From: JBAZOY01 sp041648505
GTDB lineage: Bacteria; Desulfobacterota; Syntrophia; Syntrophales; CG2-30-49-12
NCBI GenBank assembly: GCA_041648505.1
Contig: JBAZOY010000099.1
Coordinates: forward strand, 1-7,018
Length of the DNA: 7,018 bases
Direction: 5' to 3'
A model generated the notes under the pieces. That model did no database searches. It saw nothing but the letters and a program-made list of their open reading frames with translations, and had not been told where the DNA came from. Made by a program: the position numbers and the translations under genes. Of the stretch, positions 1 through 5,470 are shown one piece after another. Every line of letters begins with the position of its first letter. Positions within the stretch are counted from its first letter, which is position 1.

Positions 1-786
1 TTTGGATTTGTTTATTTCCTGCGCCTGGATATTATGCGTGGTAAGAGTAATATAGCCTTTACTTTCATCAGGGTTGAATCCGGCGATGTGCCTTTTATTT
101 AACTCACGGAGTGTTTCGGGGTCTAAGCTGTTATCACGTATTTTATTAAGAATTTCGATAAAAGCCTGGTCGCTCTGGCGGTAAACATGTTTTAATTCAA
201 TACTTACATATTGGGTTTTCTGTAAGGCTTTGCTGCTGAAGAAAAACACAGTATCATAAAAATTTTTAAGAATGTTCCATTCGTCTTCTTTAATTACAGG
301 TGCTAACTGCTGAAGATCGCCTATCATAAGCAACTGAACACCGCCGAATGGTTTATACCTGTTTTTAAACCTTCGCAGCACTTCATCAATACCGTCAAGA
401 AGGTCAGCCCTAACCATGCTTATTTCATCAATTACAAGCAGGTCAAGACTTTTTATAATATTTATTTTATCGCGGCCAAATTTTTGAATACGGGTAGTAT
501 TTTGCTTATCACCATCTTTATTAACTATCTCATTTCCTGTTTGTTCTTTAGGCACGTAAGGTGAGAATGGCATCTGGAAAAACGAGTGAATAGTCACACC
601 CCCGGCATTAATAGCAGCAACGCCTGTTGGCGCTACAACAATCATGCGTTTGGGAGATATTTTCTTTAAGTTATGAAGAAAAGTAGTTTTGCCTGTACCG
701 GCTTTCCCGGTAAGGAAAACATTCTTTCCGGTGTATTGAACAAAATCAAAAGCAAGTTGTAATTGGGGATTATGTATGGTTTCCAT
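1..786 (-). CDS. PIF1/RecD-like superfamily 1 helicase, N-terminal part (cut by window edge)
   Basis: The gene runs off the left edge, leaving 262 N-terminal residues from an ATG at 784-786. A Walker A motif GKAGTGKT sits at residues 27-34, followed by VAPTGVAA (motif Ia region, ~51-58) and Walker B VIDEISM (~118-124). The Q-rich motif III GDLQQLAPV lies at ~156-164 and a VYRQ motif follows further on. This order and spacing are those of PIF1/RecD-type 5'-3' DNA helicases of superfamily 1B. The full Bacteroidota proteins of this type are much longer, so the C-terminal half lies outside the window. The leader before the ATG is A/T-rich with no Shine-Dalgarno, as is common in Bacteroidota. It is transcribed away from the cassette array and probably belongs to the host chromosome. 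The helicase family is secure; the physiological role (replication fork or recombination maintenance) is inferred from the family. Confidence 0.93.
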   Translation of the reverse strand, partial: METIHNPQLQLAFDFVQYTGKNVFLTGKAGTGKTTFLHNLKKISPKRMIVVAPTGVAAINAGGVTIHSFFQMPFSPYVPKEQTGNEIVNKDGDKQNTTRIQKFGRDKINIIKSLDLLVIDEISMVRADLLDGIDEVLRRFKNRYKPFGGVQLLMIGDLQQLAPVIKEDEWNILKNFYDTVFFFSSKALQKTQYVSIELKHVYRQSDQAFIEILNKIRDNSLDPETLRELNKRHIAGFNPDESKGYITLTTHNIQAQEINKSK

Positions 787-831
787 GATTAAATATAAGC
801 CAGTTTTTATGACGGTTTCATGAAAATTGAA

Positions 832-1026
832 GTAACTATTCAGGCACAAAGAGACAAAGGCACATAGGCACAAAGTTGTAGGAATACGATTGGAATGCAG
901 GACACAACCTGTCCAAATACCGCTTTGTAAACATCTTATAGGAACTCAAGCAACTCTCATTCTCTTCATATCTCTCGACTTTGTGCCTTTGGTACTCTGT
1001 GCCTTTGTGCCTACCTGAATAGTTAC
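832..1026. repeat. Large imperfect inverted repeat with GGCACAAAG-type arms
   Basis: The left arm (832-875) begins GTAACTATTCAGG. The right arm (979-1026), read on the opposite strand, begins with the same 13 bases, and both then continue with degenerate copies of GGCACAAAG. About 100 bases of unique sequence separate the arms. Runs of GGCACAAAG are, from memory, a frequent dispersed intergenic repeat in Bacteroidota genomes. It could be a MITE-like element or a REP-type repeat pair. No transposase gene or clear target-site duplication is visible. Confidence 0.75.
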
Positions 1027-1139
1027 AAATTGAATTGACAAGACATTGTTTTTTGACGGATGAATCATAAGATAAGTAGTCTTGTGTGTCAATGGGATAA
1101 TTACCACAAAATATGGGGGGCGGTATCAGTGATAATGGA

Positions 1140-1190
1140 AGGCATGTATCGAGCTTCGCTGATTCTTTGAATTCTCAAAGCGTTATGCCT
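1140..1190. repeat. Nested inverted repeat, possible decayed attC
   Basis: AGGCAT (1140-1145) pairs with ATGCCT (1185-1190). Inside it, CTTTGA (1165-1170) and TCAAAG (1175-1180) form a hairpin with an ATTC loop. On the minus strand the sequence starts with GCATAAC, which resembles an attC inverse core and contains the stop codon of the ORF remnant at 1183-1311. The matching GTT-containing core at the other end is not intact, since ACATGCC stands where TTATGCC would be expected. No T-run follows, so a terminator is unlikely. Confidence 0.3.
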
Positions 1191-1311
1191 CGATGTATTC
1201 ATCCCAGGAGTAATCAGGGTCCCGATAGAGGTGATCGTCATTGATGGGGAGTGTTTTCAAGAATAACCTTTGACTTCGATCATCAATAACTATAAAATTA
1301 CACACATCTTT
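1183..1311 (-). pseudogene. C-terminal remnant of an unidentified protein
   Basis: This open frame of 42 codons on the minus strand ends at TAA (1183-1185) and is closed upstream by an in-frame TGA (1312-1314), with no ATG start. The residues look protein-like: a hydrophobic NFIVID stretch is followed by LFLKTLPIND and an acidic, aromatic end, RDPDYSWDEYIEA. I do not recognise the family. The stop codon lies inside a GCATAAC inverse-core-like sequence, the same arrangement as the end of the cassette 4 gene, so it may be the tail of a decayed, inverted cassette. It could also be chance coding potential. Confidence 0.3.
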
Positions 1312-1418
1312 TCAATAGTGATATTTGTCAGCAGGGTAATTAAGTATTACGTTTGTTGAACAGTCAGGAGGCAGATATGCAAAAAGAAATAGGGAAGTGT
1401 CCCGAATTATTCGAATTA

Positions 1419-1493
1419 TTACCCCGAATTATTACCTTCGAGAATTGCATCAAACCTCGTCAGAACGGGAGCAGGAACAGGCCGCATCGGCAT
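1419..1493 (-). pseudogene. Truncated N-terminus resembling an integron or phage-type tyrosine recombinase
   Basis: A minus-strand ATG (1491-1493) opens a 24-codon frame that stops at TAA (1419-1421). An AGGAGG Shine-Dalgarno lies 11 bases upstream of the ATG (complement of 1505-1510), which favours a once-real start. The peptide begins MPMRPVPAPVLTRFDAILE. Its proline-rich lead into VLxxFDxxLE recalls the N-terminal SAM-like domain of some integron integrases. That resemblance is from memory and rests on about 18 residues. The frame is broken where the sequence becomes a repeat of AATAATTCG units near GGGAAGTGTCCC, suggesting an insertion or deletion that removed the rest of the gene. Its place and direction, pointing away from the array, are those expected of intI. 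Confidence 0.32.
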
Positions 1494-1647
1494 TGAACAG
1501 ATAACCTCCTAAGAATATAAATTTGGTATTGAACAAGTTAGATAATATAATAATGTCATATATGTTTGTCAGTAAAATTTAAATCTGATATTGACGGTCT
1601 CAAAGTTTCCTGTCAATATCAGGAAACTGTTCAATATATTGTTAGGT
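1494..1647 (+). other. Candidate attI, or decayed attC, at the start of the array
   Basis: A GTTAGGT core (1641-1647) matches the GTTRRRY consensus and marks the 5' end of cassette 1. It is exactly complementary to that cassette's own inverse core ACCTAAC at 3475-3481. Upstream, TATTGAACA (1527-1535) pairs perfectly with TGTTCAATA (1628-1636). CCTAAGAATA (1508-1517) pairs with TATTGTTAGG (1637-1646) with one mismatch. That fold would suit a long attC with a mutated inverse core (AAG for AAC). The position directly after the putative integrase start suits attI. The sequence alone does not decide between them. Confidence 0.45.
1585..1628. repeat. Two overlapping, mutually exclusive hairpins
   Basis: CTGATATTGAC (1585-1595) and GTCAATATCAG (1612-1622) form a perfect 11-bp stem with a 16-base loop. 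AGTTTCCTG (1604-1612) and CAGGAAACT (1620-1628) form a perfect 9-bp stem with a 7-base loop. The arms overlap, so only one can form at a time. This lies in the leader of the restriction-modification genes and inside the candidate attI/attC. No T-run follows either stem. Confidence 0.75.
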
Positions 1648-1745
1648 GAAAAAATAATGGGAAATCACAAGATATTTTGGTAGTATGATTATCGTTTGGG
1701 AAAAAAATCTATTGTTACTTCACACTTCACAACACAATAAAACAA

Positions 1746-2375
1746 ATGAACAGAATAAGCGAATTATTTTCCGATAAAAAAATAGTTAATAAAATTCAGA
1801 GAAGATTACCTAAACTATTTCATTTAGCTGAATTAGAAAGTTCAAGGGCTGGTAAAGTGGGTATGGAAGTTGGTTCGGTGAGAGAAAAAATCCTTGTTGC
1901 TTTATTCATTTATAAATTTGGGGAACAGAATGTTGCAACAGAAATACCGATTACAGAAGCAGAAGTTGATGTAAAAGTTTTTGGCAACCCTATTTCTATT
2001 AAAACAATTACGGGGAAAAATCCAACTGGTGTAAAACTTATATGGACTGTTGATGCTGCAAAATCAATAGAATTTAGCAAAAATTATTTACCAAGTTGCG
2101 ATATGATTTTTGTGCAAATCAATTGGGAAAATGGTGGTGGATTTTATTACATTACGAAAGAAACACAAAATGAAATAATTAAAAACATTGGCAGAGAACA
2201 TTATATCAAGTTGCCAAAAGCGGGAACAAATCCAAGAGGTGTGGAAATGACTGGTAAAGCAATTCAGGGATTGTTATCTCATTCGAAAACATTGAAAATT
2301 CCTATTAACTGGGATAAAGAAATTGTTAATTTTAAACCTTTTCAAAGATGGATAGAACTATGGGAACAAGAATGA
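1746..2375 (+). CDS. Type II restriction endonuclease, possibly ThaI-like
   Basis: This 209-residue protein lies directly upstream of, and overlaps, a DNA methyltransferase gene, the usual layout of a type II restriction-modification system. Catalytic residues consistent with a PD-(D/E)xK fold are visible: E47 in VREK, D75 in EVDVKVFG, and S84-I-K86 in ISIKT, where serine replaces the usual acidic residue before xK. The blocks KLIWTVDA (~97-104), FVQINW (~122-127) and TNPRGVEM (~161-168) look like conserved family motifs. From memory they resemble the ThaI restriction endonuclease family, though I could not check this. The A-rich leader has no Shine-Dalgarno. Its expected role is cleavage of unmodified incoming DNA in the cytoplasm. 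The neighbour makes the restriction role likely; the recognition sequence cannot be read from here. Confidence 0.78.
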   Translation: MNRISELFSDKKIVNKIQRRLPKLFHLAELESSRAGKVGMEVGSVREKILVALFIYKFGEQNVATEIPITEAEVDVKVFGNPISIKTITGKNPTGVKLIWTVDAAKSIEFSKNYLPSCDMIFVQINWENGGGFYYITKETQNEIIKNIGREHYIKLPKAGTNPRGVEMTGKAIQGLLSHSKTLKIPINWDKEIVNFKPFQRWIELWEQE

Positions 2376-3403
2376 CACAACGAAAAAATGGAACAGAAAC
2401 AAGTGCTTTCGGAACAAACGGAAGAATTAATCACGATAGTTCAAAATTTTACAATTCAAAATTGTATTCAACCCTTGAGGGGAAAGAAGTTACAGATAAA
2501 TCAGAGAACAAATTGCCTGGGGAATTTGTCAATAAATTTATTCTCGGCTCTGCCGAAAATATGAAAGAGTTGCCAAACAATTCAATTCAATTAATGATAA
2601 CATCCCCTCCCTACAATGTTTCTAAGGAATATGACGATGATCTTTCATTGAAAGAATATTTACAATTACTTGAAAATTCATTTAAAGAAACTTATAGAGT
2701 TCTGGAAAATGGTGGTCGTGCTTGTATCAATGTTGCCAATCTTGGACGAAAACCATACATTCCGCTCTCCGACTATATTTCCAAAAAAATGCTGGATATT
2801 GGTTTTAATATGCGCGGAGAAATAATTTGGAATAAGGCAGCAAGTGCAAGTCCTTCAACGGCGTGGGGGAGTTGGATGAGTGCATCAAACCCAATACTTC
2901 GCGATATTCACGAATATATTTTAATTTTCTCTAAAGGTGATTACAAAAGAGAAAGAGGAGATAAAATAAACACCATTAGCAAAGAGCAATTTATGGAGTG
3001 GACAAAATCCATTTGGACAATGAATGCTGAAAGCGCAAGGAGAATAGGACATCCAGCACCATTTCCAGAAGAACTTCCCAATAGATTAATTCAATTATAT
3101 TCTTTTAAAGGTGATATTATACTTGACCCTTTTATGGGTAGCGGAACAACAGCAGTATCAGCAACAAAATTAGAGAGAAATTTTGTGGGCTACGATATTA
3201 GTCAGGAATATATAAACATTGCAGAAAAAAGAATTTCACCGTATCTCAGACAGACAAAAATAAAATTTGAACTGAACGGACATAACCCACCACCAATGAT
3301 TGTAATGGAAGGAAAAATAAAATATAAAGCAAAGCCCAATATTCAAAGAAAAATTAAAAAAGTGCTATTAGAAAAAAAAGGGTTGGTTGTTAATGATCAA
3401 TGA
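2372..3403 (+). CDS. Type II DNA methyltransferase, beta class, probably N4-cytosine
   Basis: This is the modification partner of the upstream nuclease, predicted to methylate the same site with S-adenosylmethionine. From the chosen start it has 343 residues. The catalytic motif IV TSPPYN (77-82) precedes the target-recognition region. HPAPFPEELP (~227-236) and the SAM-binding motif I DPFMGSGTT (~252-260) come last, the order that defines the beta class. SPPY rather than DPPY favours N4-cytosine over N6-adenine methylation. The start at 2372 forms an ATGA overlap with the nuclease stop codon, implying translational coupling. An ATG at 2348 in the same frame would add eight residues and cannot be excluded. 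Nuclease-before-methylase order raises the question of how self-restriction is avoided on entry, because no controller (C) protein gene is visible. A basic, lysine-rich C-terminus follows motif I. Confidence 0.92.
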   Translation: MTQRKNGTETSAFGTNGRINHDSSKFYNSKLYSTLEGKEVTDKSENKLPGEFVNKFILGSAENMKELPNNSIQLMITSPPYNVSKEYDDDLSLKEYLQLLENSFKETYRVLENGGRACINVANLGRKPYIPLSDYISKKMLDIGFNMRGEIIWNKAASASPSTAWGSWMSASNPILRDIHEYILIFSKGDYKRERGDKINTISKEQFMEWTKSIWTMNAESARRIGHPAPFPEELPNRLIQLYSFKGDIILDPFMGSGTTAVSATKLERNFVGYDISQEYINIAEKRISPYLRQTKIKFELNGHNPPPMIVMEGKIKYKAKPNIQRKIKKVLLEKKGLVVNDQ

Positions 3404-3474
3404 AATCCGTGTCAGGCTTGCGTTATTACATTATATTAAAATAGGGATAAACATTCAAAATGGGAAGAATAAAA

Positions 3475-3541
3475 ACCTAACAAAACGCTGCACAGGACAG
3501 CGGGTAAAATCGCCCGCTACCTGTGATCTTGGACGTTAGCC
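3475..3541 (+). other. attC recombination site of cassette 1
   Basis: The inverse core ACCTAAC (3475-3481) and core GTTAGCC (3535-3541) enclose an imperfect palindrome. CACAGG-AC-AGCGGG on the left pairs with CCCGCT-A-CCTGTG on the right, leaving unpaired bases like those that set strand choice in known attC sites. The 67-nt length is typical. A second core-like GTTAGGA lies 18 bases downstream (3553), but it has no matching inverse core. Confidence 0.85.
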
Positions 3542-4474
3542 GCAAAACTACCGTTAGGATCAACAATTAATGATAGTTAAATTATTTTGTCCAAGATGTG
3601 CATATGAAGCTTCGAAAAACTTCGAGGGGCATACGGTGCTCGACATCCCTGTTCCAGTATCACGGCTGACTGATAATGGGCAATATGAAGTGCACTGTGG
3701 CAAAGGACACGTTTCAGCAGTTATTTTAGACAATGTTAAGCTTGAGTTACTGTTTGAAATGGGGCTCAACGCTATTATTGATGGTTATCCACGAGAAGCT
3801 GTATCCTCTTTTGCCTCTTCTCTAGAGCGATTTTATACGTTCTATTGGCACGTGGTAATGCGTCATTTCGGCATACCAATAGATCAGGCAGACGCAACTT
3901 GGAAACCCTTATCTAAACTATCAGAGAGGCAGGTCGGAGCATACTCAACAGCTGTAAATCTACTTACAAAATGCGCTCCAAAGTTATTAAGTCCGAACAA
4001 GCAGGTACCATTTAGAAATAAAGTTATTCACAATGGTTACGTACCGACAGAAGAAGAGGCAATATCTTTTGGTGATGTTGTTATGGGATTGATAAACAAT
4101 GATCTATCTATCCTGAGATTACATGCTGCTGACGCTTTGGAATCAGTATATAAAGAATTTTCACCAAAAGACTATGACGCAGAGCCAAATGGTGACGACA
4201 GCATTATAGTTGGTTGTGTAAATGTACTGACAGCAATTGATGCAAGGCATCCCCCAAAAGGTGATGATAAGCGTGTTGGTGGAGTAGCAGACCAATTTCA
4301 AAGAATCATTGCGGAACGTCAACCAACGTCCATGCAATTGTTGTCAGAAGAAGAAATGAAGAAGATATTTCCAGAAAAGGAACTACCGAAGTTAAAGCAG
4401 CTATCTAGCTGAAAAGCGGCTAACCATGCTGCTACAAGGGACCGCAAGAAACGCGCGGCCCCTGAGCAGCGATG
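3536..4474 (+). mobile_element. Integron gene cassette 2 (zinc ribbon + HEPN gene)
   Basis: The cassette is bounded by G|TTAGCC at 3535/3536 and G|TTATGT at 4474/4475. Its own inverse core region GCGGCTAAC (4416-4424) is complementary over 9 of 9 bases to its 5' boundary GTTAGCCGC. This is the strongest evidence in the window for precise cassette structure. It carries one gene that starts 35 bases in and fills nearly the whole unit. Confidence 0.85.
3570..4412 (+). CDS. Unrecognised protein with zinc-ribbon-like N-terminus and HEPN-type Rx4H motif
   Basis: This 280-residue cytoplasmic protein has no signal peptide or membrane segment. The N-terminus has a Cys pair C7-P-R-C10, then H42/C43 and H47 in VHCGKGH, spaced like a small zinc ribbon. 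A mostly helical region follows (~55-200). It contains R149-N-K-V-I-H154, an R-x4-H motif inside FRNKVIHNGY, which is typical of HEPN domains, many of which are metal-independent RNases in defence and toxin systems. The 200-280 tail is charged and low in clear motifs. An AGGA element about nine bases before the ATG may serve as a weak Shine-Dalgarno. As a lone gene in a cassette between a restriction system and an AbiTii-like gene, a role in phage defence by RNA cleavage is plausible but inferred. It could instead be a non-catalytic HEPN adaptor. I do not recognise the exact family. Confidence 0.8.
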   Translation: MIVKLFCPRCAYEASKNFEGHTVLDIPVPVSRLTDNGQYEVHCGKGHVSAVILDNVKLELLFEMGLNAIIDGYPREAVSSFASSLERFYTFYWHVVMRHFGIPIDQADATWKPLSKLSERQVGAYSTAVNLLTKCAPKLLSPNKQVPFRNKVIHNGYVPTEEEAISFGDVVMGLINNDLSILRLHAADALESVYKEFSPKDYDAEPNGDDSIIVGCVNVLTAIDARHPPKGDDKRVGGVADQFQRIIAERQPTSMQLLSEEEMKKIFPEKELPKLKQLSS

Positions 4475-4480
4475 TTATGT
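4418..4480 (+). other. attC recombination site of cassette 2
   Basis: The inverse core GGCTAAC (4418-4424) and core GTTATGT (4474-4480) flank an imperfect palindrome. GCTGCT, AGGG and CCGC on the left pair in order with GCGG, CCCT and AGCAGC on the right, with unpaired bases between the blocks. The length of 63 nt is typical. It follows the gene's stop codon by only five bases. Confidence 0.87.
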
Positions 4481-5464
4481 GTAAGAGGGCACAATATGAA
4501 GTTAATTGAAGAAATAATAGATATCCTTGGCGCAGAGAAACCAAATCTAACCAATGCACTTATAAAAACGAAGGTTTTGCTTCACAAGTTGGGCAAAAAA
4601 GATTTGGTTGAATGGGTAAACAACGAGATTAATGGCTATAGTGAAACCGCCGCTGTCCCACCCTATCGAACTGTAAGCGCCCAAGTATTAGCAAACTTCG
4701 CGAACATGGCATACCAGTATAGCAGACATCCAATCCCTCTTTCGCATTTAGACAAAGAATATAGGGAATCACTTGAAACAACAAAACTTCGACAATCTCT
4801 GAGCGTACTTGAACAGTTTGCAGCAAATGAACGTGGCAGCATTCAAAGCCCCATACCTTTAGAAGCTAACCACCTCTTAGGTAAAGGACTCGATTCGAGT
4901 TATCATATTCAACGGGCCTGGTGTGAAATAAGCACAAGCGCAATCACTCAAATATTAACTGAAGTGAGGTCAAGGTTATTGGATTTTGTCTTGGAATTAA
5001 GCGGAAAGTTTGATGACGGCTTGACCGACAAAGAGTTCTTGGATATTAGCGCAAAAATAGACACCGGATCGATGTTCAATAATGCAATATTTGGCAACAA
5101 TACAACAATTCTAGTTGGCAATCACAACAAGCAATCAGTTGAAATCCAAGTCGTCAAGAATGATTTTGAAACTCTTGGTGATTTCCTAAGAACACGGAAT
5201 GTAGCAGAAACTGACATACAAGATCTCCATGCAGCATTAGATAAAGACGAGACTTCTCCCGATATTGCTAAAAAAGAATTTGGCCCTGCGGTTAAGGGAT
5301 GGCTCAAGAATATGTTATCCAAAGCTGTTGATACGTCTTGGCAAATCGAAATCGGTATTGCAGGTTCATTTCTGGCTGATGCTCTTATGAAATATTATGG
5401 GTGGTAGAGCACTTAACATTTTAGTGCACCGGACGCTCGTAACCTTGCTCCGGTGACCAAATCG
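4475..5464 (+). mobile_element. Integron gene cassette 3 (AbiTii-like gene)
   Basis: The boundaries are G|TTATGT at 4474/4475 and G|TTAGGC at 5464/5465. The inverse core GCACTTAAC at the far end has the complement GTTAAGTGC, which matches the 5' boundary GTTATGTGT with one mismatch in the first eight bases. The single gene occupies nearly the whole cassette. Confidence 0.83.
4496..5407 (+). CDS. AbiTii-like abortive-infection protein
   Basis: The 303-residue product matches, from memory, the AbiTii domain family, named after a lactococcal abortive-infection protein. The first ~50 residues are helical and end in the signature W40-VNNE-INGY, like the conserved W...EL.GY of that family. The middle (~85-190) is helical. 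Residues ~193-220 form an Asn-rich beta segment (FNNAIFGNNTTILVGN). The C-terminus ends in an amphipathic or hydrophobic helix, IEIGIAGSFLADALMKYYGW, close to the gene's end. The ATG at 4496 has AGAGGG six bases upstream. The in-frame ATG at 4472 lies within the attC core and is unlikely. A cytoplasmic, phage-triggered growth-arrest role is inferred from the family name, for which the mechanism is poorly known. The gene has no promoter of its own that I can see. Confidence 0.75.
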   Translation: MKLIEEIIDILGAEKPNLTNALIKTKVLLHKLGKKDLVEWVNNEINGYSETAAVPPYRTVSAQVLANFANMAYQYSRHPIPLSHLDKEYRESLETTKLRQSLSVLEQFAANERGSIQSPIPLEANHLLGKGLDSSYHIQRAWCEISTSAITQILTEVRSRLLDFVLELSGKFDDGLTDKEFLDISAKIDTGSMFNNAIFGNNTTILVGNHNKQSVEIQVVKNDFETLGDFLRTRNVAETDIQDLHAALDKDETSPDIAKKEFGPAVKGWLKNMLSKAVDTSWQIEIGIAGSFLADALMKYYGW

Positions 5465-5470
5465 TTAGGC
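5411..5470 (+). other. attC recombination site of cassette 3
   Basis: The inverse core ACTTAAC (5411-5417) and core GTTAGGC (5464-5470) both fit the RYYYAAC / GTTRRRY consensus. GCACCGGA on the left pairs with TCCGGTG on the right around a short loop. The length is 60 nt. It begins three bases after the stop codon of the AbiTii-like gene. Confidence 0.87.

Larger units (their letters stand above)
787..1745. other. Gene-poor junction between helicase and cassette array
   Basis: This stretch of about 960 bases has no intact gene on either strand. It holds the inverted repeat at 832-1026, a smaller imperfect inverted repeat (TTGACAAGAC at 1035-1044 against GTCTTGTGTGTCAA at 1079-1092), two minus-strand ORF remnants, an A/T-rich zone with overlapping hairpins, and the first cassette core. 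The last hundred bases form the leader of the restriction gene. They contain no clear Shine-Dalgarno and no promoter I would defend. Confidence 0.7.
1642..3535 (+). mobile_element. Integron gene cassette 1 (restriction-modification)
   Basis: The cassette is bounded by the recombination points after the G of GTTAGGT (1641) and after the G of GTTAGCC (3535). Its inverse core ACCTAAC (3475-3481) is the exact complement of its 5' boundary GTTAGGT, as expected for a single excisable unit. At about 1.9 kb with two genes it is long for a cassette. It is visibly more A/T-rich than the cassettes that follow. Confidence 0.7.

Noticed and set aside
832..1026. CRISPR array
   Set aside because: The repeats are inverted rather than direct, too few and too degenerate, and no regular spacers exist.
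1377..1496. 39-codon plus-strand ORF with a good AGGAGG before its ATG
   Set aside because: It reads through the AATTATT repeat units and antisense to the better-supported recombinase-like stub. The residue pattern (Arg/Pro/His-rich end) is not protein-like.
3475..3541. GC-rich hairpins at gene ends read as intrinsic terminators
   Set aside because: None of these hairpins is followed by a T-run, and all are flanked by RYYYAAC / GTTRRRY cores, so attC is the better reading. The same holds at 4418, 5411 and 6092.
3553..3559. Second cassette boundary at GTTAGGA just after attC of cassette 1
   Set aside because: The neighbouring GTTAGCCGC matches the cassette's inverse core over nine bases, whereas this one has no matching inverse core.
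3560..3769. Minus-strand ORF antisense to the cassette 2 gene
   Set aside because: It is a shadow of the plus-strand zinc-ribbon coding frame, with no independent start signal.
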